A stretch of 64,000 bases of DNA from Brevibacillus brevis. Lineage in GTDB: Bacteria > Bacillota > Bacilli > Brevibacillales > Brevibacillaceae. Under the pieces are notes generated by a model, which did not search any database, was not told where the DNA came from, and saw only the letters and a program-made list of their open reading frames with translations. Shown here one piece after another: positions 32,441 through 40,482 of this stretch. Each line of letters starts with the position of its first letter. The stretch's first letter is position 1. The translations under genes and the position numbers were made by a program. The stretch spans positions 2,927,501-2,991,500 of the forward strand of contig NZ_CP134050.1 of NCBI RefSeq assembly GCF_031583145.1. Direction: 5' to 3'.

Positions 32441-33250
32441 TTATCTGTCTCGTTCGATTCCGTACCTCGCCAAAGCCATCGCGGCGCTCTCCAGCATCCG
32501 CTGCTGCAGAATGCTGCCTTCGACGACCTTCACGCGCTTTCCCAAAAAGCGGAGACGCGACAGGATGTATTCGCGTTCGTCTGCCAGAAAGGTCAATGTA
32601 ATGCGGTACGTATCCGTTTCATCGTCGTAGTCGACGTCTTTGTCAAAGCAGGAAAACGCGTAGAGGATGCGGGACAATTCCTTGTTGTATACAGGAATGA
32701 CCTCGACCTTCGCCTGTTCTTTCCGTGACTCCCACATTCTATCGATTTGGGCGAAGAGGTCCATTGCCTTTTCGGAGGACAGCGCCTCTTCCTGAACAAA
32801 CCGGATATGCGTGAACCGCGTGGACTTGATGGTCTCGTTACGTAAATCATACCAGAGCAAGTACCATTCCCTTTTCGCAAGGGAGTACTGCAGCTTGAAA
32901 GGGACACCGGAGCGAAAAGGACGTATGCGCCGGTGATTGTTGGTATAGGTGATACGGATCCCTTGTCGGCGTTCGAGAATCCGTCTCAGCTTGCGCAAGA
33001 GAGGATGGTAGACTTGCTTCTCCACGCTTTTTGCCTTTTCAATAAAGCTCCCGGAGAGGTCGATGGATTCTTCCTCCGCCAGCAGTGCTCGCAATTTTTC
33101 CAGGGTGGCCGGTGTAAAGGCGTCCGCAGCTGCCGGATGGGACAGCATCGTTTTCAACCAGGCTCGCTCATGCGAGGTGAGGGTGATCGCACCCGATTCT
33201 TTCAGGCGGGAGATGACCTGGTAGTTAAAGATTTTCTCGAAAGGATTCAT
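32441..33250 (-). CDS. WYL domain regulator (shorter of a pair)
   Basis: This 269-residue protein has a central/C-terminal WYL domain (SLAKREWYLLWYDLRNETIKS is the domain core) that binds nucleic-acid or nucleotide ligands in known regulators. I see no clear DNA-binding winged helix at the N terminus, so it may work with the longer WYL protein encoded just upstream. ATG 33250 overlaps the end of that gene by 26 nt. The pair is divergent from the RlaP-Hen1-Pnkp RNA-repair genes, and control of those genes is the likely role. Confidence 0.82.
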   Translation of the reverse strand: MNPFEKIFNYQVISRLKESGAITLTSHERAWLKTMLSHPAAADAFTPATLEKLRALLAEEESIDLSGSFIEKAKSVEKQVYHPLLRKLRRILERRQGIRITYTNNHRRIRPFRSGVPFKLQYSLAKREWYLLWYDLRNETIKSTRFTHIRFVQEEALSSEKAMDLFAQIDRMWESRKEQAKVEVIPVYNKELSRILYAFSCFDKDVDYDDETDTYRITLTFLADEREYILSRLRFLGKRVKVVEGSILQQRMLESAAMALARYGIERDR

Positions 33251-34541
33251 AATACGATTGAATCTCCTTCCATTCCGCGATGAACTCCCTCCGCAGGTAG
33301 GCAGGCTCCAAGACCTCGCAGCTGGAGCCAAAGCTGCGGAGCCACGGTTTGATTTCCGTGGTTCCGTTCACCGTGATTTCGTAGACGAACGAGCCTTCGT
33401 CTTCCTCCGTGATCATCCCCCATTGTCCCTGAAGCAATACCCGTTCCTTGATGAAATTCGACCTCGACTCGGGCGGATTGTAGAAGCGTACTCTCACCAA
33501 CACCTGCCTGCCCGTGTCCACAAGCCAACTATACCGGATGCTCTCCTCAAGCTTTCGGAGCTTGCCGGAAAACTCAAGCTCGGAAACGGCGTCCGCCTCC
33601 TCAATCTGGGTGAGTCCTTCCATCCGATATTTCACGATTCCAAGCCGAGGGACGTCTCCGAGCAAATACCAACGTCCGTATTGATGGTCATAGACTACCT
33701 TGAGCGGGAGGACGAGCTCCTGTTTGCCCGCCGACTCTTTTTCAAAGAGTGGATTCGTATTTTTTGAATCATAGCTTTGACGCAGTTTGGGCGAAAAGTA
33801 ACGGAACCGAATCCTTCGCCGATGACGGATGGCATGGAACAGCGAATAGAGGTGGGCTTCATCCAGGATGCGGGAGTGATAGTGATATTTGTAAACGAGA
33901 TGCTCTGTAAAGCTGTTGCGCTGGATTCGCGCTCGCTTGATCTGGTCGCGCAGCAAATAGCCTTGAACGGAGGGGACTTGCGTATTCGCCATGACGTCCA
34001 CGAAGTCATACAGGTCCGTGAGCTCCTCATCCGTGAGCGCATTGATCAATTCGTTGCGAATGGAATAACGGACAGGACGGCCCGCGTTGGCTCGGGCGAT
34101 CGCCCCGACTTCCTCCAAATACTTGAGATCGGAGCGAATGGTTTTTTCATCGGGCAAGGGCATCTCAGCCGGCAGAGCATTGCAGCACGCTTCCAACACT
34201 TCTGCTGCGGTCATGGCCTGCTCTTGCAAGGCGGTCAGGATCGCGGACAAACGAAAGCTCTCCGATTCCTTCAGCGACTTGGCCCGGAACAGAAACAGCA
34301 GGGCAGGGTCGGATGAGTCGGAATCGGGGGATTTGACCAGCTGGGTCATGTCCGATCCAAGCGGGTCGGCAGAATCCTTGTAGATCGTATGGAACACGTC
34401 TTTTAAACGCCGGATCGTCTTGTCAAACGTATGGACCGAGATCCCCAGTCGCCGAGCAAATTGCTGCCGGTTGTAAGCGCCGCTGGTGAGAAAGAGCATG
34501 CGCAGGAACTGGATTTCCTTGTCAAAGCTTTCTTTTGCCAT
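33225..34541 (-). CDS. WYL domain transcriptional regulator (longer of a pair)
   Basis: The 438-residue protein has an N-terminal helix-turn-helix region (RQQFARRLGISVHTFDKTIR, residues ~25-44). A second winged-helix-like stretch lies near 110-165 (DEKTIRSDLKYLEEVGAI), followed by a WYL domain (~235-330, including YGRWYLLGDV) and a C-terminal WCX-like extension. WYL regulators in bacteria respond to DNA/RNA fragments or nucleotides and control damage or defence genes. ATG follows GAGGAT. It lies 160 bp from the divergent rlaP gene. Its 3' end overlaps the next WYL gene, so both are made together. Confidence 0.88.
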   Translation of the reverse strand: MAKESFDKEIQFLRMLFLTSGAYNRQQFARRLGISVHTFDKTIRRLKDVFHTIYKDSADPLGSDMTQLVKSPDSDSSDPALLFLFRAKSLKESESFRLSAILTALQEQAMTAAEVLEACCNALPAEMPLPDEKTIRSDLKYLEEVGAIARANAGRPVRYSIRNELINALTDEELTDLYDFVDVMANTQVPSVQGYLLRDQIKRARIQRNSFTEHLVYKYHYHSRILDEAHLYSLFHAIRHRRRIRFRYFSPKLRQSYDSKNTNPLFEKESAGKQELVLPLKVVYDHQYGRWYLLGDVPRLGIVKYRMEGLTQIEEADAVSELEFSGKLRKLEESIRYSWLVDTGRQVLVRVRFYNPPESRSNFIKERVLLQGQWGMITEEDEGSFVYEITVNGTTEIKPWLRSFGSSCEVLEPAYLRREFIAEWKEIQSYYESFRENL

Positions 34542-34701
34542 GTGAATATCCTCACTTTTTGCACCAGTCTTCCATGCTCATTGTACCGGGCTGGAGGAAC
34601 GATTGGCAAATTTCCGCCTCGTCGTAATACTTTTGCCATGTTCTTCCGGGAGCTTTTCAGCGAAGATGAGGGTGTGAAACAAGTAGAAAGGTGTGGCCTG
34701 C

Positions 34702-35487
34702 ATGTCCGATTACCGGCAAAAAATCATGCGCGAGCTCGGCAAGATCGAACGGGAAGAAAACGTCCGCATCCTCTATGCCTGTGAATCTGGGAGCAGAGCG
34801 TGGGGATTTCCTTCCCGGGATAGCGATTACGATGTTCGCTTTCTCTATATACGTCCGCACGAGTGGTATATGTCCATTTTCGACAAGCGGGATGTCATCG
34901 AACGCCCCATTGACGATCTTCTCGATATCAATGGCTGGGATTTGCGAAAAGCGCTGCAGCTTTTCCGCAAGTCGAATCCTCCGCTCATGGAGTGGCTGTG
35001 CTCTCCGATTGCCTACATGGAATCGTACTCGGCAGCCGAGCGATTGAGGAGCCTGGCCGAGCTTGCCTATTCGCCCAAATCCTGCCTGTATCATTATCTT
35101 CATATGGCGAAAGGAAATGAGCGGGATTACCTTAGAGGGGAAGTCGTCCGGATCAAAAAGTACTTGTATGTCCTGCGGCCGCTACTCGCATGCTCCTGGA
35201 TCGAAACATACGGGAGCCTTCCGCCTGTGGAGTTTGACCGGTTGGTGGAGGCGCTCGTCCCGGATGGGAGCGAACTGAAAAGGGCCATCGGCGATTTGCT
35301 CGAACGAAAGCGGGCGGGGGAAGAATTGGACGCCGGTCCGAGAATCGAGCCCATTCACGCTTATATCGATGAGAAGCTCGCCCATTTTGACAGTGTGACT
35401 GCGTCCATCGCGCATGGACAAAAGGTCAGTGACGATCAATTGGATCGGCTGTTTCGCTCGACGCTCCAGGAAGTATGGAGCGTCTGA
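34702..35487 (+). CDS. rlaP: RlaP/YcgL-type nucleotidyltransferase (RNA repair associated)
   Basis: The 261-residue protein is a DNA polymerase beta-superfamily nucleotidyltransferase. The active-site signature GSRAWGFPSRDSDYDVRF (GS followed by D-x-D) is complete, and PLMEWLCSPIAY and SPKSCLYHYLHMAKGN are the helical blocks of the family. Relatives are found with RNA ligases and Hen1/Pnkp and are thought to add nucleotides to damaged RNA ends. ATG 34702 follows AAAGGTG; GTG 34693 is the alternative. It is the first gene of the rlaP-hen1-pnkp unit, 33 nt before hen1. Confidence 0.85.
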   Translation: MSDYRQKIMRELGKIEREENVRILYACESGSRAWGFPSRDSDYDVRFLYIRPHEWYMSIFDKRDVIERPIDDLLDINGWDLRKALQLFRKSNPPLMEWLCSPIAYMESYSAAERLRSLAELAYSPKSCLYHYLHMAKGNERDYLRGEVVRIKKYLYVLRPLLACSWIETYGSLPPVEFDRLVEALVPDGSELKRAIGDLLERKRAGEELDAGPRIEPIHAYIDEKLAHFDSVTASIAHGQKVSDDQLDRLFRSTLQEVWSV

Positions 35488-35520
35488 GCCCCAAATTGAA
35501 ACGAAAAGGAGGAGTGCCTG

Positions 35521-36792
35521 ATGGCCATCGTACAAATTCGCTCGGAGAACCCCCAGTTCTCCTTTCTGATCAAGAAAAACCCTCGCTCCGGGCTCAGCCT
35601 GCGCTCGATCCGCAAGGGAATCGCTTACGGCTGGTACGCCGATGAATCCACGTACAATGTGTACTTCAAGGATGGGGATAATGAGATTTCCTACAAACAG
35701 TTTGAGGAGGAACGGTTCGAATACTTGAACGTGTCGCGCTACCAGACGCCTTTGTTCCCGCTGAATGCGATTTCCGAGTTTTTCTCGGCTCCGCTCAAAT
35801 CACGGGATGAAAAAGACGCAGAAGGATTCGAGCACTCGTTTTGGATCAACATGATCCACATCGAAGTGCCGCACTACCTGGATTTTTTCGAGAAGCACGT
35901 AAAAGGGTTTACTTTCGAGACCCGTCATCTTGCGCACAAAAGCTACACGCTGCGGGTGACGACACGGCGCAGTCTGCACGAGCTGCTGCACGTAGTCAAT
36001 GTGTTGTGCCTGTTCCTCGCCATGTTTGGCAAAGAGCATCTGGATCTGTCCGAAAGCGCTCTGGACAAATATGTAAAAAGCATCCTGGCCATCGAGGCGC
36101 CCTTCTACATCCGCAGCCTGTTCGCGAGAAATTTTCTGACCTCCCGCGAACGCTATCAGACGTATAAGCAAGAGCTGGAGAAGTCGTCCGCATACGAGAT
36201 CCATCTCGCTTTTGGGAGCACGGCCCAGCAGCGAAGGAGCTACATCTCGCGCGTCCTCCCTTTTGACAAGGCGATCCTGGACATCGGCTGCGGAGAGGGG
36301 TTTTACGCGATCCCGTTCGCAGCAAAGCTGGAACATTGCTATTACGCCATCGATGTCCGCGAAGAGATGATCGAAACGGTCATGCGCAAGGCAGCCCGAA
36401 AAGAAATGGACAATATCATCCCGTTTCTTTCCCTCGAGCATTTCTTGGCCGATTACAACGGGGAGAGCGTGGATGTCATCTTGACCGAGGTCATTGAGCA
36501 CATGAGCATGGAAGAAGCCAAACAATTGATCCTGTTGGTATGCGAGCAGATTGACTTCGACCATTTCATCATCACGACGCCAAATGCGGACTTCAACGTG
36601 TTTTACGAAATCAGCGGGTACCGCCACGAGGATCACAAGTGGGAGATGGGACAAAGCGAGTTCCAGGGCTGGTTCCAGTCGATTGCCCAAGAAGCGGGCA
36701 CTCCGTTTGCATTCATCTCGATTGGCGACGAGGTCAACGGAATCCCGACGACACAAGGCGTCATCCTCAGAAAAAAGGAGGGATTATCGTGA
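35521..36792 (+). CDS. hen1: Hen1, RNA 3'-terminal ribose 2'-O-methyltransferase
   Basis: Bacterial Hen1 methylates the 2'-OH at the 3' end of cleaved RNA before Pnkp seals it, so repaired tRNA resists renewed cleavage at the same site. The 423-residue protein has an N-terminal domain (~1-235) that in known systems contacts Pnkp, and a C-terminal methyltransferase. The SAM motif DIGCGEG is at 254-260. Metal ligands E323, E326 and H327 lie in TEVIEHM, and H372 in RHEDHKWE; TTPNADFN (352-359) is a Hen1 hallmark. ATG follows AAAGGAGG. The stop overlaps the GTG of pnkp (GTGA). Confidence 0.93.
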   Translation: MAIVQIRSENPQFSFLIKKNPRSGLSLRSIRKGIAYGWYADESTYNVYFKDGDNEISYKQFEEERFEYLNVSRYQTPLFPLNAISEFFSAPLKSRDEKDAEGFEHSFWINMIHIEVPHYLDFFEKHVKGFTFETRHLAHKSYTLRVTTRRSLHELLHVVNVLCLFLAMFGKEHLDLSESALDKYVKSILAIEAPFYIRSLFARNFLTSRERYQTYKQELEKSSAYEIHLAFGSTAQQRRSYISRVLPFDKAILDIGCGEGFYAIPFAAKLEHCYYAIDVREEMIETVMRKAARKEMDNIIPFLSLEHFLADYNGESVDVILTEVIEHMSMEEAKQLILLVCEQIDFDHFIITTPNADFNVFYEISGYRHEDHKWEMGQSEFQGWFQSIAQEAGTPFAFISIGDEVNGIPTTQGVILRKKEGLS

Positions 36793-39374
36793 GAATCACG
36801 ACCAATGTCCACACCATCTTTATGCTGGTCGGGCCGACAGAATGCGGCAAAACGACCTTTGCCAAGGAAGTGCTGATCCCGGGATTGCGCTTCGAGGACG
36901 AATCCAGACATCTGCGGGCAAATGTACAGTACTTGTCATCGGACGGCATCCGTCAAGAAGTGCTCGGGCATGAGTACGACAAATACGATCCCGTCATGCT
37001 GGAGGCTAGCGAGCAGGCCTTTCACCTCTTGTTTGAAAAGCTGAAAATGGCCACGTCCTTTCCCATCAATGCCGAATTCATCGTTTTGGATACGACAGGA
37101 CTCGCGGAAGATTTCCGGGAAAAGGTCCGCACGATCGCCAAAGAGAACAACTACCATCTGGAGGTCATCCTGTTTGACTACCGCAATCGGGAAGATTACT
37201 ACGCATCCGAGCGTTCCCGAAAGCTCATCAGCAGCCATATTCATCGCATGAAAAAGGAGGTGTTGCGCGCTGTCACGAGAGAAGGGTACACACATGTCCA
37301 CCGCGTACGTGCGAAAGATTTCTTTTCACCGAAAGACGCTCAGGCAAACCCGGCCTATGAAATTGTGATCGAGAATCGCGAGGAGTACCTGTCCACCATT
37401 CTGCCTGTTCATCAGAAATATGTGGTTGTGGGCGATGTTCACGAGTGCGTGGAGGAACTGAAAGGACTGCTGCTCAGCCATGGCTTCGCATGGGATGGAA
37501 GCAGGCTCGTGGAGACCGATAAAGTCCGCGACACAAAGGTCATTCTGGCGGGCGACTGGATCGACAAAGGGAAAAACACCCGAGAAATCATTTCCTTTCT
37601 CGCAGCGAACCAGGAGCACTTCCTGTTTGTGGCAGGGAATCACGAAAACTTCGTGTACAAGTATTTGCGGGGAGAGGCAAAAGGGGTCGACCCGGATTTG
37701 TTGGAATCGTTCTTCGATTCCATCCAGGTGCTGGACGAAGACGAGGAACTGAAAGAAACATTCTATCAGCTTTTCTCCCTGGCAAAGCCGTTCTATCGGT
37801 CGATCGCACGGACAGGGCCGTCCTTTTACGTGACACACGCTCCATGCAAAAAGAAATACTTGGGCAAGCTGGATGCCAACTCCGTCCGTCACCAGCGGAA
37901 TTTCAGAATCGACCGCTCCGCTTCCCTGGAACAGCAGCTCTCGTTTTTGAGGGAAGAGGCGGTCAGCAATCACCCGTTTCATATCTTCGGGCACATTTCC
38001 GCCAAACAGCCGTTTCGTATCAAGAACAAGATTCACATCGACACGGGATGTGTCTACGGTAACACCCTGACCTCTGTCGTCATTTCGCACAAGCCGCTGT
38101 ACAAATCGCAGAAATCCCGCAGGATGGTCCAAGCCGAAGAGCTGAATGCCTTGTTCCAACGGGAAGAGCAGGTGTCCATTCAGGAGCTGGAGCCGGCGGA
38201 GCTGCGGAAATTGCACACCTGCATGGCAAACCAGGTGAATTTCATCTCCGGGACGATGGCGCCGGCGGACAAAGAGGAGCAGGCGATGGAGCTGGAGTCC
38301 TTGCGGGCAGGCCTGCGCTACTACGAGGACCGCGGAGTCGAGCAGGTCGTGCTGCAGCCGAAATACATGGGTTCCCGCTGCAATCTGTATGTGCACCGTG
38401 AGATCGACCGCTGCTTTGCGGTCAGTCGCAATGGGTACCGGATCAACCAGGTCGATCTGACGGAAGTCTACCGCAGGATGCTAAGCCGGTTTGGGTCGTA
38501 TATGGAGGAGAATCAGATCGAGATGCTTCTCCTGGATGGGGAGCTGCTGCCGTGGCGGTCGATCGGAGAAGGCTTGATCGAGAAACAGTTCCGAGTCGTC
38601 GAAAAAGCATTGGAGAGCGAGCTGGCCTTTTTGCAGGCCAATGGTTTCGAGCAGGCGTGGGGGAAGCTCGTGGAGGAGTATGAACAAAGCGGATTCGAAA
38701 AAGACCAGTTCCATCACCCCAAAGGAGAGTTGATCGAGAAGTACGGACCCGCTCTTTACCAAAACTACAAGCATATCCGGGAACAAAAGGAAATGTACGT
38801 CCCACTGGAGCAGCATATGGAAGCCTGCCAGACGTTCAAAAAGCAGCTGGAGCTGTACGCGGGAGAGGGCGAAATCGAATACAAGCCGTTTGCTCTGTTA
38901 AAAGCGGTCTACGCAGACGGAAGCGAACAGATTCCACAGGGGAAAACGTCCGAGCTGTTTTCGTTCGTATCGGATGACGAGTGTCTTGTCGTTACTTTGT
39001 CTGAGCCAAAAGCTTATGAGCGGGCGGAGCATTACTACTCGAACGTCACGCAGGATAGACAAATGGAAGGAATCGTCATCAAACCCGAGAGACATGACAG
39101 GGCGGTCGCTCCCTTTCTCAAGGTGCGCAATCCGGATTACTTGTCGATCGTCTACGGATACGATTACCGCTTCCCGCACAAATACCGGAAGCTGATGAAG
39201 CAAAAGAGCATCACCCAGAAGCTGAAAACCTCCATGCAGGAGTACAGACTGGGAACGGAGATGCTCGCCATCCGCTTTGCGGACATTTCGCCGGCAAATG
39301 ACGCGTACCGGAATGTCGCCGCTTCTCTGCTGTTTGAAGTGGCGAAGGAAAAAGAGATCGACCCTCGCCTGTAA
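36789..39374 (+). CDS. pnkp: Pnkp, polynucleotide kinase-phosphatase-ligase
   Basis: The 861-residue enzyme heals and seals broken RNA. Three domains are readable. The kinase (~1-175) has the P-loop GPTECGKTT at 15-23. The metallophosphatase (~205-470) has GDVHE (215-219), GDWIDKG (255-261) and GNHE (283-286). The C-terminal ligase-like domain (~510-861) has PKYMGSR, whose Lys525 would be adenylated. Length and layout match the Clostridium thermocellum enzyme (about 870 residues). GTG at 36789 follows AAAAGGAGG and overlaps the hen1 stop. In the phosphatase motif, Lys replaces the Arg usual in GDxxDRG. Ligation needs Hen1 as a partner in characterised systems, which fits the overlapping genes. 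A terminator follows. Confidence 0.94.
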   Translation: MRITTNVHTIFMLVGPTECGKTTFAKEVLIPGLRFEDESRHLRANVQYLSSDGIRQEVLGHEYDKYDPVMLEASEQAFHLLFEKLKMATSFPINAEFIVLDTTGLAEDFREKVRTIAKENNYHLEVILFDYRNREDYYASERSRKLISSHIHRMKKEVLRAVTREGYTHVHRVRAKDFFSPKDAQANPAYEIVIENREEYLSTILPVHQKYVVVGDVHECVEELKGLLLSHGFAWDGSRLVETDKVRDTKVILAGDWIDKGKNTREIISFLAANQEHFLFVAGNHENFVYKYLRGEAKGVDPDLLESFFDSIQVLDEDEELKETFYQLFSLAKPFYRSIARTGPSFYVTHAPCKKKYLGKLDANSVRHQRNFRIDRSASLEQQLSFLREEAVSNHPFHIFGHISAKQPFRIKNKIHIDTGCVYGNTLTSVVISHKPLYKSQKSRRMVQAEELNALFQREEQVSIQELEPAELRKLHTCMANQVNFISGTMAPADKEEQAMELESLRAGLRYYEDRGVEQVVLQPKYMGSRCNLYVHREIDRCFAVSRNGYRINQVDLTEVYRRMLSRFGSYMEENQIEMLLLDGELLPWRSIGEGLIEKQFRVVEKALESELAFLQANGFEQAWGKLVEEYEQSGFEKDQFHHPKGELIEKYGPALYQNYKHIREQKEMYVPLEQHMEACQTFKKQLELYAGEGEIEYKPFALLKAVYADGSEQIPQGKTSELFSFVSDDECLVVTLSEPKAYERAEHYYSNVTQDRQMEGIVIKPERHDRAVAPFLKVRNPDYLSIVYGYDYRFPHKYRKLMKQKSITQKLKTSMQEYRLGTEMLAIRFADISPANDAYRNVAASLLFEVAKEKEIDPRL

Positions 39375-39398
39375 GGGGGCAAAATAGCAGTCAAACAA

Positions 39399-39440
39399 AA
39401 AGCACAGCTCGCGAAAAAGCGCAGGCTGTGCTTTCTGTTT
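39399..39440. terminator. Bidirectional terminator between pnkp and gltC
   Basis: AAAGCACAGC (39399-39408) pairs with GCTGTGCTTT (39425-39434), with T residues following on the + strand and A residues preceding for the - strand. Confidence 0.8.
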
Positions 39441-39452
39441 CGGTTAAAAGGA

Positions 39453-40358
39453 TTACCCGCTGTATCTTCCGAGGCGATCGAAGAACTCCTTGAGAAAATC
39501 GTAAAACAGCTTTTCCGAAGGCGGCAGCTCCCTGTTTTTCGGGATGATGATCCCGACCGTGCGAGTGACGTTCGGCTCCTTGATCCGCAGCTTTACGGTT
39601 TCCCGAGGCACGTTGTCGGCCAGGGTCAGCTCCGGCAGCAGGGTGACGCCCAAGCCGGCGGCAACCAGGCCCTTGATCGCATCGATGTCTTCCCCTTCGA
39701 AGGCGACCTTCGGCTCGAAGCCCATCTGGGCGCACGCATTTACAGCGATGCTGCGCAGGACGAAGCCGGGCGGGAACAGCACGAACGTATCCTGCATCAG
39801 CTCGTCAATGCGAATGGCCTTTTGACCCGCGAGCGGATGTTTTGCCGGCAGCAGCGCGACGATCTCTTCCGCGAAAAAAATGTGGCTGTGCACGTTTTTC
39901 TCCTGGGTCGGCACCGGGCCCAAAAATGCGATGTCGATTTCCCCCTTGATGACAGAATCGATCAGGGCGAGGTACGCGCCTTGGCGCAATTGAAACCCGA
40001 TCTCCGGATACCTTGCGCGAAACGCCGAGATGACGGCGGGAAGCGGGTTGGCGGCAAGACTGCTCGTAAATCCGACGCGGATCGTTCCGCGCTCCGGGTC
40101 GAGCATTTCGTTGATCTTCTTTTTTGCCTTTTCAATTTCCGCCAGCGAAGACTCCGCATGCTCCAGGAAGATCTTGCCGATGTTGGTCAGCTTTACATTG
40201 CGGCCTTCGCGGATGAATAGCGAGACGCCCAATTCCTTTTCCAAAATGGCGATGTGCCGACTGAGCGCGGACTGGGCGACGTGCAAAGAATGGGCTGCCT
40301 CTGTGTAATGCTCGCGTTTGGCCACTTCGATGAAGTACTGGAGCTGTCTGAAATCCAT
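39453..40358 (-). CDS. gltC: LysR family regulator, GltC type
   Basis: This 301-residue LysR regulator has an N-terminal helix-turn-helix (YTEAAHSLHVAQSALSRHIA, residues ~18-37) and a periplasmic-binding-like effector domain (~92-295). It is divergent from gltB, the standard position of GltC, which activates glutamate synthase expression when 2-oxoglutarate is plentiful and glutamate is low. ATG follows AAGGGG. A dyad ATCTCA-TTT-TGAGAT lies between the genes at about -64 from the predicted gltB start, which fits activator binding and autoregulation. Confidence 0.88.
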   Translation of the reverse strand: MDFRQLQYFIEVAKREHYTEAAHSLHVAQSALSRHIAILEKELGVSLFIREGRNVKLTNIGKIFLEHAESSLAEIEKAKKKINEMLDPERGTIRVGFTSSLAANPLPAVISAFRARYPEIGFQLRQGAYLALIDSVIKGEIDIAFLGPVPTQEKNVHSHIFFAEEIVALLPAKHPLAGQKAIRIDELMQDTFVLFPPGFVLRSIAVNACAQMGFEPKVAFEGEDIDAIKGLVAAGLGVTLLPELTLADNVPRETVKLRIKEPNVTRTVGIIIPKNRELPPSEKLFYDFLKEFFDRLGRYSG

Positions 40359-40382
40359 TTTGCTACCCCTTCTACACGACTC

Positions 40383-40397
40383 ATCTCATTTTGAGAT
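40383..40397. promoter_or_regulatory. GltC-type binding palindrome
   Basis: ATCTCA-TTT-TGAGAT is a perfect palindrome centred about 64 bp before the predicted gltB transcription start, the usual place for a LysR activator site. Confidence 0.7.
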
Positions 40398-40418
40398 TGA
40401 TTATTCACTAATTATATA

Positions 40419-40447
40419 TTGTTCAAATAATTTACTCAATCTAAAAT
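40419..40447 (+). promoter_or_regulatory. Sigma-A promoter of gltB
   Basis: TTGTTC (40419-40424), 17-bp spacer, TAAAAT (40442-40447). Transcription would start near 40454, 29 nt before the ATG. Confidence 0.68.
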
Positions 40448-40482
40448 GAATCCTAACAGAGAGAGTGAAGGAGTGGAGTAGG

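Noticed and set aside
36639-36788. 50-codon N-terminal extension of Pnkp
   Set aside because: It overlaps the end of hen1 in another frame; GTG 36789 gives a P-loop at the family's usual position.
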